The notes below the pieces were generated by a model that worked only from the letters and a program-made list of their open reading frames with translations, ran no database searches and was not told the DNA's origin. A program made the position numbers and the translations under genes. Shown here piece by piece: positions 17,466 to 26,334 of a stretch of DNA of 47,572 nt; the stretch's first letter is position 1; each line of letters begins with the position of its first letter. Source of the DNA: Bacillota bacterium (lineage in GTDB: Bacteria > Bacillota > Sulfobacillia > Sulfobacillales > Sulfobacillaceae); contig JAJZZA010000020.1 in the NCBI GenBank assembly GCA_021797825.1, positions 1-47,572 on the forward strand, read 5' to 3'.

Positions 17466-18545
17466 GGCGCCGCGAATAACCTCGAGCGCACGCGCCACCT
17501 CTGCCCAGGGCACGTCCTTCACCACCCGCGGCCGTCCCACCCGTTCCAGCAGCACCCACTGCAGTCCATGCGACCGGGCTTTCTTGTCCTGAATCAAGGC
17601 GGGGCGGAGGTCCTCCAGCGAGGCGCCGGCGATGGCGGTCGGCAAACCCCACCCCCGCAGCCAGCTGGCCACTTCCCGGCGCACCGCCGGATCCAGACCC
17701 AAGCGGTCTTCCGAAAGGCGAAGCGCCACCAGCGTGCCCAAGCCCACGGCCTCGCCATGCTTTAAAAAGCCGTAGCCATAGCGATGTTCGAGGGCGTGCC
17801 CGATAGTGTGGCCAAAATTGAGAAAGAAACGGACCCCGCTCTCGTAAAGATCCTGATTGACGATGTCAATCTTCACCTCGGCGGTGGCCCGGATGATCGG
17901 AAGCCAACCGGTCTCGACCCGGCCCAGCACGGGGGGCGAGGCGGCCAGCGCGTCCCAAAGCGGTCCGCCCGCAATCAAGGCCGACTTGATCACTTCCCCC
18001 AGACCCGCCCGCCATTCTTCTGCCGGCAAACTGACCAAATGATCCAGATCGGCGACCACCAATCCGGGCAGGTGAAACGCCCCGACCAGGTTTTTCCCCC
18101 ACGGCACGTTCACCGCCACCTTGCCCCCAATGGCCGCATCAACTTGGCCCAGCAAGGTGGTCGCCACGGCCACCCATTTTAGTCCCCGCAAATAGGTCGC
18201 GGCCGCGTACCCGCCGAGATCGGTCATCACCCCGCCGCCCACCACCACCACCACCGTATCGCGGGTGATTGCCGCGCTGCCCATCGCCTCGTAGACCCGG
18301 CTCACCGTGGCCAACGTCTTCTCCGCCTCGGGGACCGCCAGGTCGGTCCGCGTTATCCGGGCCGAACCCGGGAGAAACGACAGGATCCGGTCGGTCAACT
18401 CGCCCACCTGGCGGTCGGCCAACACGAAAACCGGAGCCTCAATCCCAGTCAGCGACTCTTGGGTAATGCCCTGCCCGATGCGAATGCGCGAGCGAACGCT
18501 GCCGGACTGCTCAATCTCCCGTTCCCAACCGTCCATGCCTGCCAC
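17463..18545 (-). CDS. aroB: 3-dehydroquinate synthase
   Basis: NAD- and metal-dependent cyclisation of DAHP to 3-dehydroquinate. About 360 residues from the GTG at 18545, which has AAGGAGG five bases upstream; the ATG at 18536 is the alternative. Motifs: VPEAEKTLATVSRVYEAM, the dinucleotide loop VVVVGGGVMTDLGGYAAATYLRG, TTLLGQVDAAIGGKVAVNVP with GKN, LGEVIKSALI, and the metal-ligand region NFGHTIGHALEH...LKHGEAVGLG. It overlaps the end of aroK by about 35 bases. Confidence 0.95.
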   Translation of the reverse strand: MAGMDGWEREIEQSGSVRSRIRIGQGITQESLTGIEAPVFVLADRQVGELTDRILSFLPGSARITRTDLAVPEAEKTLATVSRVYEAMGSAAITRDTVVVVVGGGVMTDLGGYAAATYLRGLKWVAVATTLLGQVDAAIGGKVAVNVPWGKNLVGAFHLPGLVVADLDHLVSLPAEEWRAGLGEVIKSALIAGGPLWDALAASPPVLGRVETGWLPIIRATAEVKIDIVNQDLYESGVRFFLNFGHTIGHALEHRYGYGFLKHGEAVGLGTLVALRLSEDRLGLDPAVRREVASWLRGWGLPTAIAGASLEDLRPALIQDKKARSHGLQWVLLERVGRPRVVKDVPWAEVARALEVIRGA

Positions 18546-19062
18546 CCCTGCCTCCTTGCCCATCCATCCACCCCGCAATCCGCCGAGCCGCTTCCGCCGG
18601 CGATATCGCGTCCACCGCCAACCGCCAGCGCGCCAGATCCTGATAGATCGGCCGCCGCTCCTCCCACAGCGCCCGAAAGCCCCCGGGACTAACCGCCAAA
18701 GGGCGGCCGCTTCCGGCAACCCGCTCCCACAGCACCTCCCAGGCGGCGTCCAGCCAGACCGTCCACTGCCCGGCGACGGGGGCCCGGTTTTCCGGAGTGG
18801 CCGGGGCCCCGCCGCCCAGCGCGATCACGGAGCGCGGCCCCGCCAACAGCGCCGCCAGCGCGGCGCTTTCCAAAAGGCGAAACCGCTCTTCCCCATCCTC
18901 GGCAAAAATCCGTGCCACCGAACGCCCGTCGGCCGCGACGATGGCCTCATCCAAATCGGCAAAGGTCCACCCCAGCCGTTCGGCCAGGCACCGACCTATC
19001 GTCGATTTGCCGGCTCCCATCATGCCTATCAGCAGCAGGTGGGGTTTAGACGCCGCGCACAT
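18511..19062 (-). CDS. aroK: Shikimate kinase
   Basis: Phosphorylates shikimate at the 3-OH with ATP. About 183 residues from the ATG at 19062. Walker A LIGMMGAGKSTIGRCLAE, the shikimate-binding Asp in FADLDEAIV, an adjacent Arg in EERFRLLE, and the conserved loop IALGGGAPATPENR. The start lies inside the aroC 3' end (17-base overlap); another in-frame ATG at 19077 is also possible. The C-terminal tail (GGRGGRHGRLGTGD) is low-complexity and overlaps aroB. Confidence 0.93.
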   Translation of the reverse strand: MCAASKPHLLLIGMMGAGKSTIGRCLAERLGWTFADLDEAIVAADGRSVARIFAEDGEERFRLLESAALAALLAGPRSVIALGGGAPATPENRAPVAGQWTVWLDAAWEVLWERVAGSGRPLAVSPGGFRALWEERRPIYQDLARWRLAVDAISPAEAARRIAGWMDGQGGRGGRHGRLGTGD

Positions 19063-20203
19063 GATCCCGCCACGCATCAATGCGATTGCTGATCTCGGGG
19101 AGACTGTCGCCGCCGAATTTATCGAGAATGGCATCGGCCAGCACATGGAGCACCATCGCTTCGCCGACCACCACCGCCGCCGGCACGGCGGTCACGTCGG
19201 ATCGCTCCACCGTGGCCAAAAACGGTTCCTTGGACACGATGTCAAACGACCCCAAGGGCGACATCAGCGTGGACAGGGGTTTCATGGCCACCCGCACCCG
19301 CAGCGGCATGCCCGTGGTGATGCCGCCTTCGAGGCCTCCGGCGCGGTTCGAACGGCGGCTGAATCCCTGGCCCGGCTCCCACCAGATGGCATCGTGCACG
19401 GCTGAACCCGGCTGTCCGGCCTGGTCAAACCCGGTCCCCACTTCCACCGCTTTCATCGCCGGAATGGACAACAGCGCCGCGGACAGGCGCGCTTCCAACC
19501 GTCGATCCCACTGGGCATAGCTGCCCAATCCCACGGGCAGTCCGAACGCCACCACTTCGAACGTCCCGCCCAGGGTGTCACCGTCCTCTTTAGCCTGATC
19601 GATAGCGGCCATCATGGCAGCGGCGGTCTCGGGGTCGATCGCGCGTACCGGGGATTCTTCCGCGGCCACAATCTCTTCCCAACTCACGTCCCGCTCTTTT
19701 AGCCGCACATCACCGATGCTCAGTACATGACCCCGCACTTCAATCCCCAGCGGCCGCAGCAGGGCGCGGGCGATGCCCGCCAAGGCGACCCGCATTGTCG
19801 TCTCGCGCGCCGATGCCCGTTCCAGCACGTTGCGCAAGTCGCGATGGTCATATTTGATCCCGCCCACCAGGTCGGCGTGACCGGGACGCGGCCGTGTCAC
19901 CACCCGGTCAGCTTCGTCCGGGTCCGGCGACATGCTTTTTGCCCAATTGGCAAAGTCCCGGTTTTTCACCAGCAAAGCCACCGGACTGCCCAACGTCCGG
20001 CCATGGCGCACGCCGCCCCAGAATTCAACCTGGTCGCGCTCGATCGCCATCCGCCCGCCGCGTCCATAACCTTTTTGCCGCCGGGCCAAGTCGTCATTGA
20101 TCATCTCCCGGGTCAGCGGCACCCCGGCCGGCACCCCATCGACAATCCCGGTCAATCCCGGCCCATGGGACTCCCCGGCTGTCATCCAACGCCACCGCGC
20201 CAT
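19046..20203 (-). CDS. aroC: Chorismate synthase
   Basis: Reduced-FMN-dependent anti-1,4-elimination of EPSP to chorismate. 385 residues. N-terminal MTAGESHGPGLTGIVDGVPAG, the Arg-rich RRQKGYGRGGRM, SPVALLVKNRD, RPGHADLVGGIKYDH, ASARETTMRVA with AGAIA-like helix, and NRAGGLEGGITTGMPL, all family hallmarks. The ATG has GGGAGG and AAGGA upstream. It is downstream of the prepilin peptidase gene by 40 bases and translationally coupled to aroK. Confidence 0.97.
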   Translation of the reverse strand: MARWRWMTAGESHGPGLTGIVDGVPAGVPLTREMINDDLARRQKGYGRGGRMAIERDQVEFWGGVRHGRTLGSPVALLVKNRDFANWAKSMSPDPDEADRVVTRPRPGHADLVGGIKYDHRDLRNVLERASARETTMRVALAGIARALLRPLGIEVRGHVLSIGDVRLKERDVSWEEIVAAEESPVRAIDPETAAAMMAAIDQAKEDGDTLGGTFEVVAFGLPVGLGSYAQWDRRLEARLSAALLSIPAMKAVEVGTGFDQAGQPGSAVHDAIWWEPGQGFSRRSNRAGGLEGGITTGMPLRVRVAMKPLSTLMSPLGSFDIVSKEPFLATVERSDVTAVPAAVVVGEAMVLHVLADAILDKFGGDSLPEISNRIDAWRDHVRGV

Positions 20204-20243
20204 CGTCCTTCTGTCCTCCCTGTCCCATTTGTTGAAGTCGGGA

Positions 20244-20825
20244 TTAGTGAATACGTTCTAATATGCCAATGATCCCGCCAAACGCCAAGAAGGGGCCCAG
20301 CGCAATCGCGTCGGTTCGGCGCTTTTTTCTAAAGACCAGCAGATAGAGGGCATAAATCCCCGCCGCCCACACCCCGGCCGCCAGCGCCGCCAGCGCCGCC
20401 GGCCAGCCCAAGGCGACGCCCAGCGCGCCCCCGTATTTGACGTCGCCCATCCCCAGTCCCCCGCGGGTGAGCAGATGAATCACAAGATAAAACAGAAAGA
20501 TTCCGCCACCCGTCTCCAAGGCCGCCAGCCAATGCGCCCACGGCGCCGCCCCCCCGCTTAAGGTCCATAACGCGGTCAGCGCCACCAGCCGGTTGGGAAT
20601 GATGCGATCGCGCGCATCCACCACCGCCACCACGCAGCCCAGCGCCACGAATCCATCGTTCCATAGCCGCCAGTGGCTGTCCCATCCCGCACCGGCCAGC
20701 GAAATCAGCCAAACCGCCGTCGCCACCCCCCAGCGCACACGCCGGCTCGGGGTGGTCCGGCCGCCCCACCACGGGGCAAGCGCACCGGCGGCGATTCCGC
20801 TCGCCAACGCGGCGGCCCCCGCCAT
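20244..20825 (-). CDS. Type IV prepilin-peptidase-like protein (A24), catalytic domain only
   Basis: Membrane aspartyl protease of the A24 family. From the ATG at 20825 (TGATG overlap with the aroE stop) it has 193 residues with six or so membrane segments. The two catalytic Asp are Asp70 in AVVDARDRIIPNRL and Asp128 in GLGMGDVKYGGALG (GxGD motif). The N-terminal Cys-rich methylase domain of full PilD/ComC is absent, as in the TadV/CpaA and short forms. Its substrate pilins are not in the window; its place between aroE and aroC suggests co-transcription only. Confidence 0.85.
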   Translation of the reverse strand: MAGAAALASGIAAGALAPWWGGRTTPSRRVRWGVATAVWLISLAGAGWDSHWRLWNDGFVALGCVVAVVDARDRIIPNRLVALTALWTLSGGAAPWAHWLAALETGGGIFLFYLVIHLLTRGGLGMGDVKYGGALGVALGWPAALAALAAGVWAAGIYALYLLVFRKKRRTDAIALGPFLAFGGIIGILERIH

Positions 20826-21586
20826 CAGTATCTCCACGGCTCCACCGCCTTGTCCATGATGGCCACGGGACCGGTCCGCCCAAACCACCCCACCCAGCTG
20901 AGGCTGGCCTGAGCCACCAAGAGGCGCAATCCGTCGATAAGCTCTGCCCCGTGTCGCGCCGCGTACTGCAAAAATGCCGTCTGCACCGGATGATACACCC
21001 AGTCAATGGCCACCGAGCCGGATTCCACCGGCGGGAAGTCCCTCCAGGCACTCTCGCCGGCCTGACCGAGCGGCGTGGCGTTAATCACCACCGGCCAGGG
21101 AGTCTTCGCCTCCCACTGGCCCCAACCCACCCAGTCACCGGCCAGGCCTTGGGCCGGGTGCCGCGAGGCCACCGTCACGCGATAGCGCTTGGCCGCCAAG
21201 ACCGCCGCACTGGCCCGCGCGACCCCTCCGGCTCCCACCACCAGCGCCCGCTCGCGACCCGGTGCCGCCGCCGGCAACATCGCCGCCAGCGCCTGCGCGT
21301 CGGTGTTGTCGCCCTGCCAGCCCCCATCAAGCCAGGTCAGCGTGTTGGCCGCGCCGGTCTGCTCCACCCACCAGCTGCGGCCAGCCAGATGGGGGAGAAC
21401 CAACTCCTTTAAGGGGCGGGTCAAATTGACCCCCCGTCCGCCCAACTGCCGAAACGCCTCCAGCCGGATCGGCAATTCCGCAGGCTTTACGTCAACCGGA
21501 AAATATGTCGCGTGCATCCCTTCGGCGGCAAACGCCGCATTGTGCATCACGGGCGAAAGGGAATGGCCGATCGGGTGGCCAAACAC
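20825..21586 (-). CDS. aroE: Shikimate dehydrogenase (start codon problematic)
   Basis: NADP-dependent reduction of 3-dehydroshikimate. Conserved parts: VFGHPIGHSLSPVMHNAAF, GVNLTRPLKELVLPHL (catalytic Lys), GAANTLTWLDGGWQGDNTDA, nucleotide loop LVVGAGGVARASAAVLA, INATPLGQAG, and the C-terminal LVAQASLSW. The GTG at 21586 would leave out LTLYA, which is encoded in frame just upstream and belongs to the family's first strand. No ATG/GTG/TTG exists between there and an upstream TAA. An AAGGGG SD (21619-21624) sits eight bases before an ACG (21610) and two before an ATC (21616), so a rare start codon is possible. Confidence 0.88.
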   Translation of the reverse strand: MFGHPIGHSLSPVMHNAAFAAEGMHATYFPVDVKPAELPIRLEAFRQLGGRGVNLTRPLKELVLPHLAGRSWWVEQTGAANTLTWLDGGWQGDNTDAQALAAMLPAAAPGRERALVVGAGGVARASAAVLAAKRYRVTVASRHPAQGLAGDWVGWGQWEAKTPWPVVINATPLGQAGESAWRDFPPVESGSVAIDWVYHPVQTAFLQYAARHGAELIDGLRLLVAQASLSWVGWFGRTGPVAIMDKAVEPWRY

Positions 21587-21744
21587 CGCATAGAGCGTTA
21601 ATCGGTCCGTAACGATTGCCCCTTCGCTAACAGATTAAATGGGGTCCGCAGGCGGCAGCCGGGTGAGCAGGGGCATCGGGGCGCCGCCCGACTCCGGTCC
21701 GCGCCCGCTCACGGCAACGGGGCCGAGCGCCCGGACTGCAGCCG

Positions 21745-22269
21745 TCAGTGGCCGTCGAGGGGACGGAACTTTTTCATCACCAGCGCCGGACGCCGGACGA
21801 GAGCGTGCTCAAGCTGACGGATCATGCGGGTTGTCCAAAATTCCCGGCGATCAATGGGGTGAACCAAAATGGTATAAAGACGCAACCGGTTCCCCCCCAA
21901 AATGTCGGTAAAGACCTGATCGCCGATCACGGCCGTGTTGGCCGCACGCGTGCCCATCTTGCGCATCGCCTGGCGAAACGCCCTGCGCCGCGGTTTGGCC
22001 GCTCGGGCGATGCTCATCATGCCCACCTGCGAGGAAAACTGTTTGACGCGCTCGCCGAGGTTGTTCGACACGATGCAGGTCACGAACCCCTGGCGGCGCA
22101 AGGCCAGCAGCCAACTCGAAAGCGCTTCCGGGGCGTCAGGCTGATTCCATCCCACCAGGGTGTTGTCGAGATCCATAATGATCCCGGTGATGCCTCGCGC
22201 CTTGAGGCGGGTCAAATCCAGGTCGTAAATCGATGCCACAAACAGCCGGGGTTGCAGGATTTTGATCAA
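21745..22269 (-). CDS. yqeG: YqeG-type HAD superfamily (subfamily IIIA) phosphatase
   Basis: About 174 residues from the TTG at 22269, which has a perfect AAGGAGG six bases ahead. This start gives the family length and N-terminus (LIKILQPRLFVASIYDLDL). HAD motif I is IIMDLDNTLVGWNQ, motif II is TCIVSNNLGER, and motif III/IV is AKPRRRAFRQAMRK with VIGDQVFTDILGGNRLRLYT. Related to phosphatidylglycerophosphatase/Gep4-like HADs, but the substrate in Bacillota is not settled. yqeG next to aroE is the Bacillus arrangement (yqeG-yqeH-aroE); yqeH is missing here. Confidence 0.9.
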   Translation of the reverse strand: MIKILQPRLFVASIYDLDLTRLKARGITGIIMDLDNTLVGWNQPDAPEALSSWLLALRRQGFVTCIVSNNLGERVKQFSSQVGMMSIARAAKPRRRAFRQAMRKMGTRAANTAVIGDQVFTDILGGNRLRLYTILVHPIDRREFWTTRMIRQLEHALVRRPALVMKKFRPLDGH

Positions 22270-22457
22270 GGGCGGCCTCCTTGTGATTCCCATTGCCCCC
22301 AGTATATCATCCGAGCAGGCTCCGCAACACGGCTTGTCCCCGCCATTGCCGGCCGATCGGCCGGAAAACTTGTCGGCCGCCATGAACAACATTCTTCGCG
22401 GAAGGACAGACTAGCCTGGCCGACGCGATGGACCGCGTGGCAAATTGGAGACGATGG

Positions 22458-22485
22458 TTGACAATTTCGTCGTCTTCGCTACACT
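22458..22485 (+). promoter_or_regulatory. suf operon promoter
   Basis: TTGACA (22458-22463) and TACACT (22480-22485) with a 16-bp spacer, 64 bases upstream of the sufC ATG. The -35 is perfect and the -10 has four matches. Expected start of transcription is near 22492. Confidence 0.75.
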
Positions 22486-22498
22486 AGGAACAGAAATA

Positions 22499-22532
22499 CT
22501 GAGTAGTTTACTCAGATATGAACGGTCCGTTC
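22499..22532. promoter_or_regulatory. Two palindromes in the suf leader (candidate operators)
   Basis: CTGAGTA GTT TACTCAG (22499-22515) has perfect 7-bp arms, and GAACGG T CCGTTC (22520-22532) has perfect 6-bp arms and abuts the sufC SD (AGGAGGT). Both lie just downstream of the promoter, where a repressor or a translation-blocking structure would act. Rrf2-family regulators (IscR/SufR-like) commonly control suf genes; none is encoded in the window, and neither palindrome matches a site I know. Confidence 0.55.
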
Positions 22533-22548
22533 AGGAGGTACAGACGCG

Positions 22549-23322
22549 ATGGCCTTGCCATTATTGGAAATTAAGGATCTTTTTGTCGAAATCAACGGCA
22601 AGCCCATCCTAAAGGGCGTGTCGTTAACCATCCGCGGAGGCGAGGTCCATGCGGTCATGGGACCCAACGGCACGGGCAAGACCTCTCTGGCCCAAACCCT
22701 GCTGGGCCACCCGAGCTACACCGTCACCTCCGGACAGATTTTGCTGGACGGACAAGACGTGCTGGCGATGAAGACGGACGAGCGGGGACGCAGCGGCCTG
22801 TTTTTGGCGATGCAATATCCCAGTGAAATATCTGGAGTCACCACGGCCAACTTCCTGCGCACGGCGATCAATGCGCGGCGGGGGGAAGGCCAGCAAATCC
22901 CCCTTAAAGAATTCCGTGATAAGCTTGACGCCGTCATGCGCTTTCTGGAGATGGACCCCAAGTTCGCCAATCGCTATCTGAACGAAGGATTTTCTGGAGG
23001 CGAAAAGAAACGCAACGAAATCCTCCAAATGTTAATGTTGTCGCCACGGGTCGCGGTGCTCGACGAAATCGACTCGGGCCTCGACATTGACGCCATCAAA
23101 GTCGTGGCCAAAGGGGTCAATTCCTTAAAGAGTCAGGACTTCGCAACCTTGTTGATCACCCATTACCAACGAATTCTGGATTATGTCAAACCCGACCAGG
23201 TGCACATCATGATGGAGGGACGGGTGGTGAAATCCGGCGATGCGCAGCTCGCCGAAGAATTGGATCGCAAGGGCTACGAATGGATTCGGAGCGAATTTGT
23301 CGCCGCCGGCTCCCATAGCTAA
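22549..23322 (+). CDS. sufC: Fe-S cluster assembly ATPase SufC
   Basis: ABC-type ATPase of the SufBCD scaffold. 257 residues: Walker [16 protein letters not shown] signature [16 protein letters not shown], Walker [15 protein letters not shown] and the switch His in [10 protein letters not shown]. The SufC-specific Q-loop region is [23 protein letters not shown] nine bases before the ATG. First gene of sufC-sufD-sufS-sufU-sufB, the Bacillus order. Confidence 0.97.
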   Translation: MALPLLEIKDLFVEINGKPILKGVSLTIRGGEVHAVMGPNGTGKTSLAQTLLGHPSYTVTSGQILLDGQDVLAMKTDERGRSGLFLAMQYPSEISGVTTANFLRTAINARRGEGQQIPLKEFRDKLDAVMRFLEMDPKFANRYLNEGFSGGEKKRNEILQMLMLSPRVAVLDEIDSGLDIDAIKVVAKGVNSLKSQDFATLLITHYQRILDYVKPDQVHIMMEGRVVKSGDAQLAEELDRKGYEWIRSEFVAAGSHS

Positions 23323-23336
23323 AGGGGGGAACTGCC

Positions 23337-24614
23337 ATGAATTCAGTCACCGCTCAAAAAAACCCGGCAGATGTGCGGCACCTGCTCGAACAACGCTTCC
23401 GCGACGAGCCTTTGTGGCTGGCGGCCCGCCGCCGGGAACTCGCCGAGGCCTATGTCGAACACCCCCTGCCGCCAAGGCAGCGCACCCCGTTGAAGAATCG
23501 CAAACTGGAGCAAATTCCCATATTTGACGCGCCCGCCAGTGCCGCGCCGCTGACCTGGCGCGATGCGGGAGACGAAGCCCACCTGCGCCTGGTGGACGGG
23601 GTTGAGGAATCCCGCCACCTTCCGGCCACCCTGACGGAGCAGGGCGTGCTGCTGTTAAGCTTGGCGGAGGCCATACGGATTGCGCCGCAATTGGTCGAAC
23701 AATACCTGGGATCGGTGATCGATGAGCGGTCGGATAAGTTTCAAGCGCTAAATGGCGCGTTTTGGCAAAACGGCTTGTTCCTGTATGTGCCCCCCCGCAC
23801 CGAAGTCACCCTGCCGATTGCGGTGACGCACGCGGCCACTGCCGGACTGGCCGGATTTTTCCCGCGCACCCTCATCATTGCGGACCGTCAAAGCCGGGTG
23901 GTGGTCTCCGAACGCTATCTGTCAGCCCCCGGCGAGCGGAGTCTGGTCAGCGCCGCCACCGAAATTATTGCGCTCGACGGAGCCTCCGTGCAATACGGCT
24001 CCATCCAGCAGTTGGCGCCCAGCGCGGAGACATTTTCCCGCCGCGCCGGCCGGGTGGGCCGCGATGCCCGCATCGACTGGAACATTGGAGAATTCGGCGG
24101 CGGTCTGTTGGTCGCCGAACACCAGACCATTCTCGATCAGCCCGGCGGCCAAACCTCCAGCTTGACGGTATTTTTTGGCGGCCACCACCAACACCAGGAT
24201 TACACCGCCGAAAGTCGCCACGTGGCTCCGCATACCGGCAGCAACATGGTGGCCCGCGGCGTGATGAAGGACCACGCGCGGAGCGTTTTTACCGGCGTCA
24301 CCGACATTAAGCCGGGAGCCGTCGGCACCGATGGCCGGCAAAAAGAGCAAACCTTGATGCTGTCCCCGCATGCGCGCGCGGATGCGATCCCTTCCTTGCT
24401 GATCGAAGAACGCGACGTGTACGCGGCGCACTCGGCGAGCGCCGGGCCGGCCGACCGGTCGGCGATATTCTACTTGATGGGTCGGGGCATTCCCGAAACA
24501 GAGGCCATTCGTCTGATAGTTCATGGCTTTTTGGCCCCGGTAATCGATTCCATTCCGTTGCAGAGCCTCCGGGACGAGGTCTGGGAGGCGGTAGAAAGGA
24601 AGATCCGCGGATGA
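23337..24614 (+). CDS. sufD: Fe-S cluster assembly protein SufD
   Basis: Scaffold partner of SufB. 425 residues with the variable helical N-terminus (RTPLKNRKLEQIPIF) and the beta-helix core. The SufBD signature region includes VVVSERYLSAPGERSLVSAA, FFGGHHQHQDYTAESRHVAP, RGVMKDHARSVFTGVTDIKP and SPHARADAIPSLLIEERDVY, and the C-terminal helix has AAHSASAGPADRSAIFYLMG. The ATG follows sufC by 14 bases with SD AAGGGGGG, and its stop overlaps the sufS start. Confidence 0.95.
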   Translation: MNSVTAQKNPADVRHLLEQRFRDEPLWLAARRRELAEAYVEHPLPPRQRTPLKNRKLEQIPIFDAPASAAPLTWRDAGDEAHLRLVDGVEESRHLPATLTEQGVLLLSLAEAIRIAPQLVEQYLGSVIDERSDKFQALNGAFWQNGLFLYVPPRTEVTLPIAVTHAATAGLAGFFPRTLIIADRQSRVVVSERYLSAPGERSLVSAATEIIALDGASVQYGSIQQLAPSAETFSRRAGRVGRDARIDWNIGEFGGGLLVAEHQTILDQPGGQTSSLTVFFGGHHQHQDYTAESRHVAPHTGSNMVARGVMKDHARSVFTGVTDIKPGAVGTDGRQKEQTLMLSPHARADAIPSLLIEERDVYAAHSASAGPADRSAIFYLMGRGIPETEAIRLIVHGFLAPVIDSIPLQSLRDEVWEAVERKIRG

Positions 24615-25834
24615 CCCTGGCGCTAATGGACCGAAAAGCCGATTTCCCGATATTAACCCGAACCATTAACGGACATCGCCTGACCTATCTCGATTCGGCG
24701 GCCACCTCGCAAAAGCCCCGTTCGGTGATTGCGGCGATGAACCGCTTTTACGAAGAGACCAACGCCAATGTGCTGCGCAGTGTGCACACACTGGCGGAGG
24801 AATCCACCGAGGCCTTTCATCGCGCGCGCGTCAGCACGGCCGAGTTTATCGGCGCGGCGGGTTCGGAAGAGGTGGTCTTCACGCGCGGCACCACCGAAAG
24901 TCTTAACATGGTCGCCCGCGGGTGGGGAGACAAGTTTTTAAAACCGGGCGACGAGGTGGTCGTCTCCCCCATGGAGCACCACTCCAATTTGATTCCCTGG
25001 CAGCGCCTTTGTCAAAGAACCGGCGCCCGGCTGCGGTTCATTGAACTCAATGACGACGGCAGCCTGGCCATGGACCATGCCCGTGCGGTAATTAATGAGC
25101 GAACCCGTTTGGCCGCCCTCTCGCGGATCTCCAACGTGCTGGGCACGATCAACCCGATCCGCGAAATCGCCGATCTCGTGCACACCGTCGGCGGCATTAT
25201 GGTCGTGGACGGAGCCCAGTCGGTGCCGCACGAGCCCACCGCCGTCGCCGAACTGGGCGCGGACTTTCTGGCTTTCTCCGGCCACAAAATGTGCGGCCCG
25301 ACCGGCATCGGGGTGCTGTGGGGACGGGCGGAACTGCTGGACGCGTCGGATCCGGTCGATTTCGGTGGGGAAATGATCTCCTATGTCAATCGCGAGTCGG
25401 CGACCTGGGCGGACCTCCCCCACAAGTTCGAAGCGGGCACGCCCAACATCGCCGGGGCCATCGGGTTGGCGGCGGCCATCGAATATCTCAACGAGGTGGG
25501 CATGGCCAACATCGCGCAACACGGCCGCCAGTTGGGTGAGACCGCCTATCAGCGGCTCAGCCAGCTGCCGGGCGTCGCCGTGTTTGGCCCGCCTTCACCC
25601 CGCGCGGCGTTAGTCGCGTTCAATATCGACAAAATCCATCCGCACGACGTGGCACAAGTCTTCGATAGCCGAGGCGTGGCGATACGTGCCGGCCATCACT
25701 GTTGCCAGCCCTTGATGCACTGGCTGCACGCCGCCGCCACGGCGCGGGCCAGCTTTTATCTGTACAACCAGCCTGACGACATCGATGCCTTGGTTGACGC
25801 CGTGGAGGCGACAAAGAGGTACTTTACCATATGA
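24611..25834 (+). CDS. sufS: Cysteine desulfurase SufS
   Basis: PLP enzyme (group II) that removes sulfur from cysteine as an enzyme-bound persulfide and hands it to SufU. 407 residues. YLDSAATSQKPRSVI, VFTRGTTESLNMVA, SPMEHHSNLIPWQ, VDGAQSVPHEP, the PLP Lys in AFSGHKMCGPTGIGVLWG, and the persulfide Cys in RAGHHCCQPLMHW near residue 360. Overlaps sufD (ATGA) and sufU (ATGA). Confidence 0.97.
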   Translation: MTLALMDRKADFPILTRTINGHRLTYLDSAATSQKPRSVIAAMNRFYEETNANVLRSVHTLAEESTEAFHRARVSTAEFIGAAGSEEVVFTRGTTESLNMVARGWGDKFLKPGDEVVVSPMEHHSNLIPWQRLCQRTGARLRFIELNDDGSLAMDHARAVINERTRLAALSRISNVLGTINPIREIADLVHTVGGIMVVDGAQSVPHEPTAVAELGADFLAFSGHKMCGPTGIGVLWGRAELLDASDPVDFGGEMISYVNRESATWADLPHKFEAGTPNIAGAIGLAAAIEYLNEVGMANIAQHGRQLGETAYQRLSQLPGVAVFGPPSPRAALVAFNIDKIHPHDVAQVFDSRGVAIRAGHHCCQPLMHWLHAAATARASFYLYNQPDDIDALVDAVEATKRYFTI

Positions 25835-26247
25835 ATCTGGACGATCTCTACCGGGAAACCATCCTGGATCACAACCAGTCGCCCCGCAATCAGGGTCATC
25901 TCGAGCATCCGAGCAAGACCGTGGGGTTGCTGAACCCCACGTGCGGCGACCAGATTCAGTTGGAATTGCTGGTCGCCGGCGGCCAAGTCGCCGACATCCG
26001 CTTCAACGGACACGGCTGTTCGATCAGCATGGCCTCGGCCTCCATGCTGACGGAGGCGGTCAAAGGCCACTCCGTCGAACACGCGCTGCGGATTGCCCAA
26101 AGCTTCAAAAAATTTCTGATGGGCGAGAGCAGCCCGGTTGACTTGGGCGATTTGGCAATGCTTAAAGGGGTTTCCCAGTTTCCCAGCCGTGTGAAATGCG
26201 CCACGTTGGCACATAATGCCCTGGAGAAGGGGCTGGCAGAGGGTTGA
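25831..26247 (+). CDS. sufU: SufU zinc-dependent sulfurtransferase
   Basis: Accepts persulfide sulfur from SufS. 138 residues. LYRETILDHNQSPRNQG at the N-terminus, Cys38 in NPTCGDQ (with Asp40), Cys63 in GHGCSIS and Cys123 in RVKCATLAHNAL are the zinc ligands. The long spacing between the second and third Cys is the SufU-specific insertion that separates it from IscU. Its presence with SufS and no SufE or SufA is characteristic of Bacillota. Confidence 0.96.
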   Translation: MNLDDLYRETILDHNQSPRNQGHLEHPSKTVGLLNPTCGDQIQLELLVAGGQVADIRFNGHGCSISMASASMLTEAVKGHSVEHALRIAQSFKKFLMGESSPVDLGDLAMLKGVSQFPSRVKCATLAHNALEKGLAEG

Positions 26248-26334
26248 ACCCCTTAAAGCGCAACTGGCGGAAGGATTTGGCCGCACAATCGCAAGCGCGG
26301 GCAGTCACGGTCACTTGTTAGGAGGGGGATACGC

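Noticed and set aside
18546-18719. N-terminal extension of AroB
   Set aside because: The extra residues are low-complexity Arg/Gly sequence lying within aroK; the GTG with AAGGAGG at 18545 gives the normal protein length.
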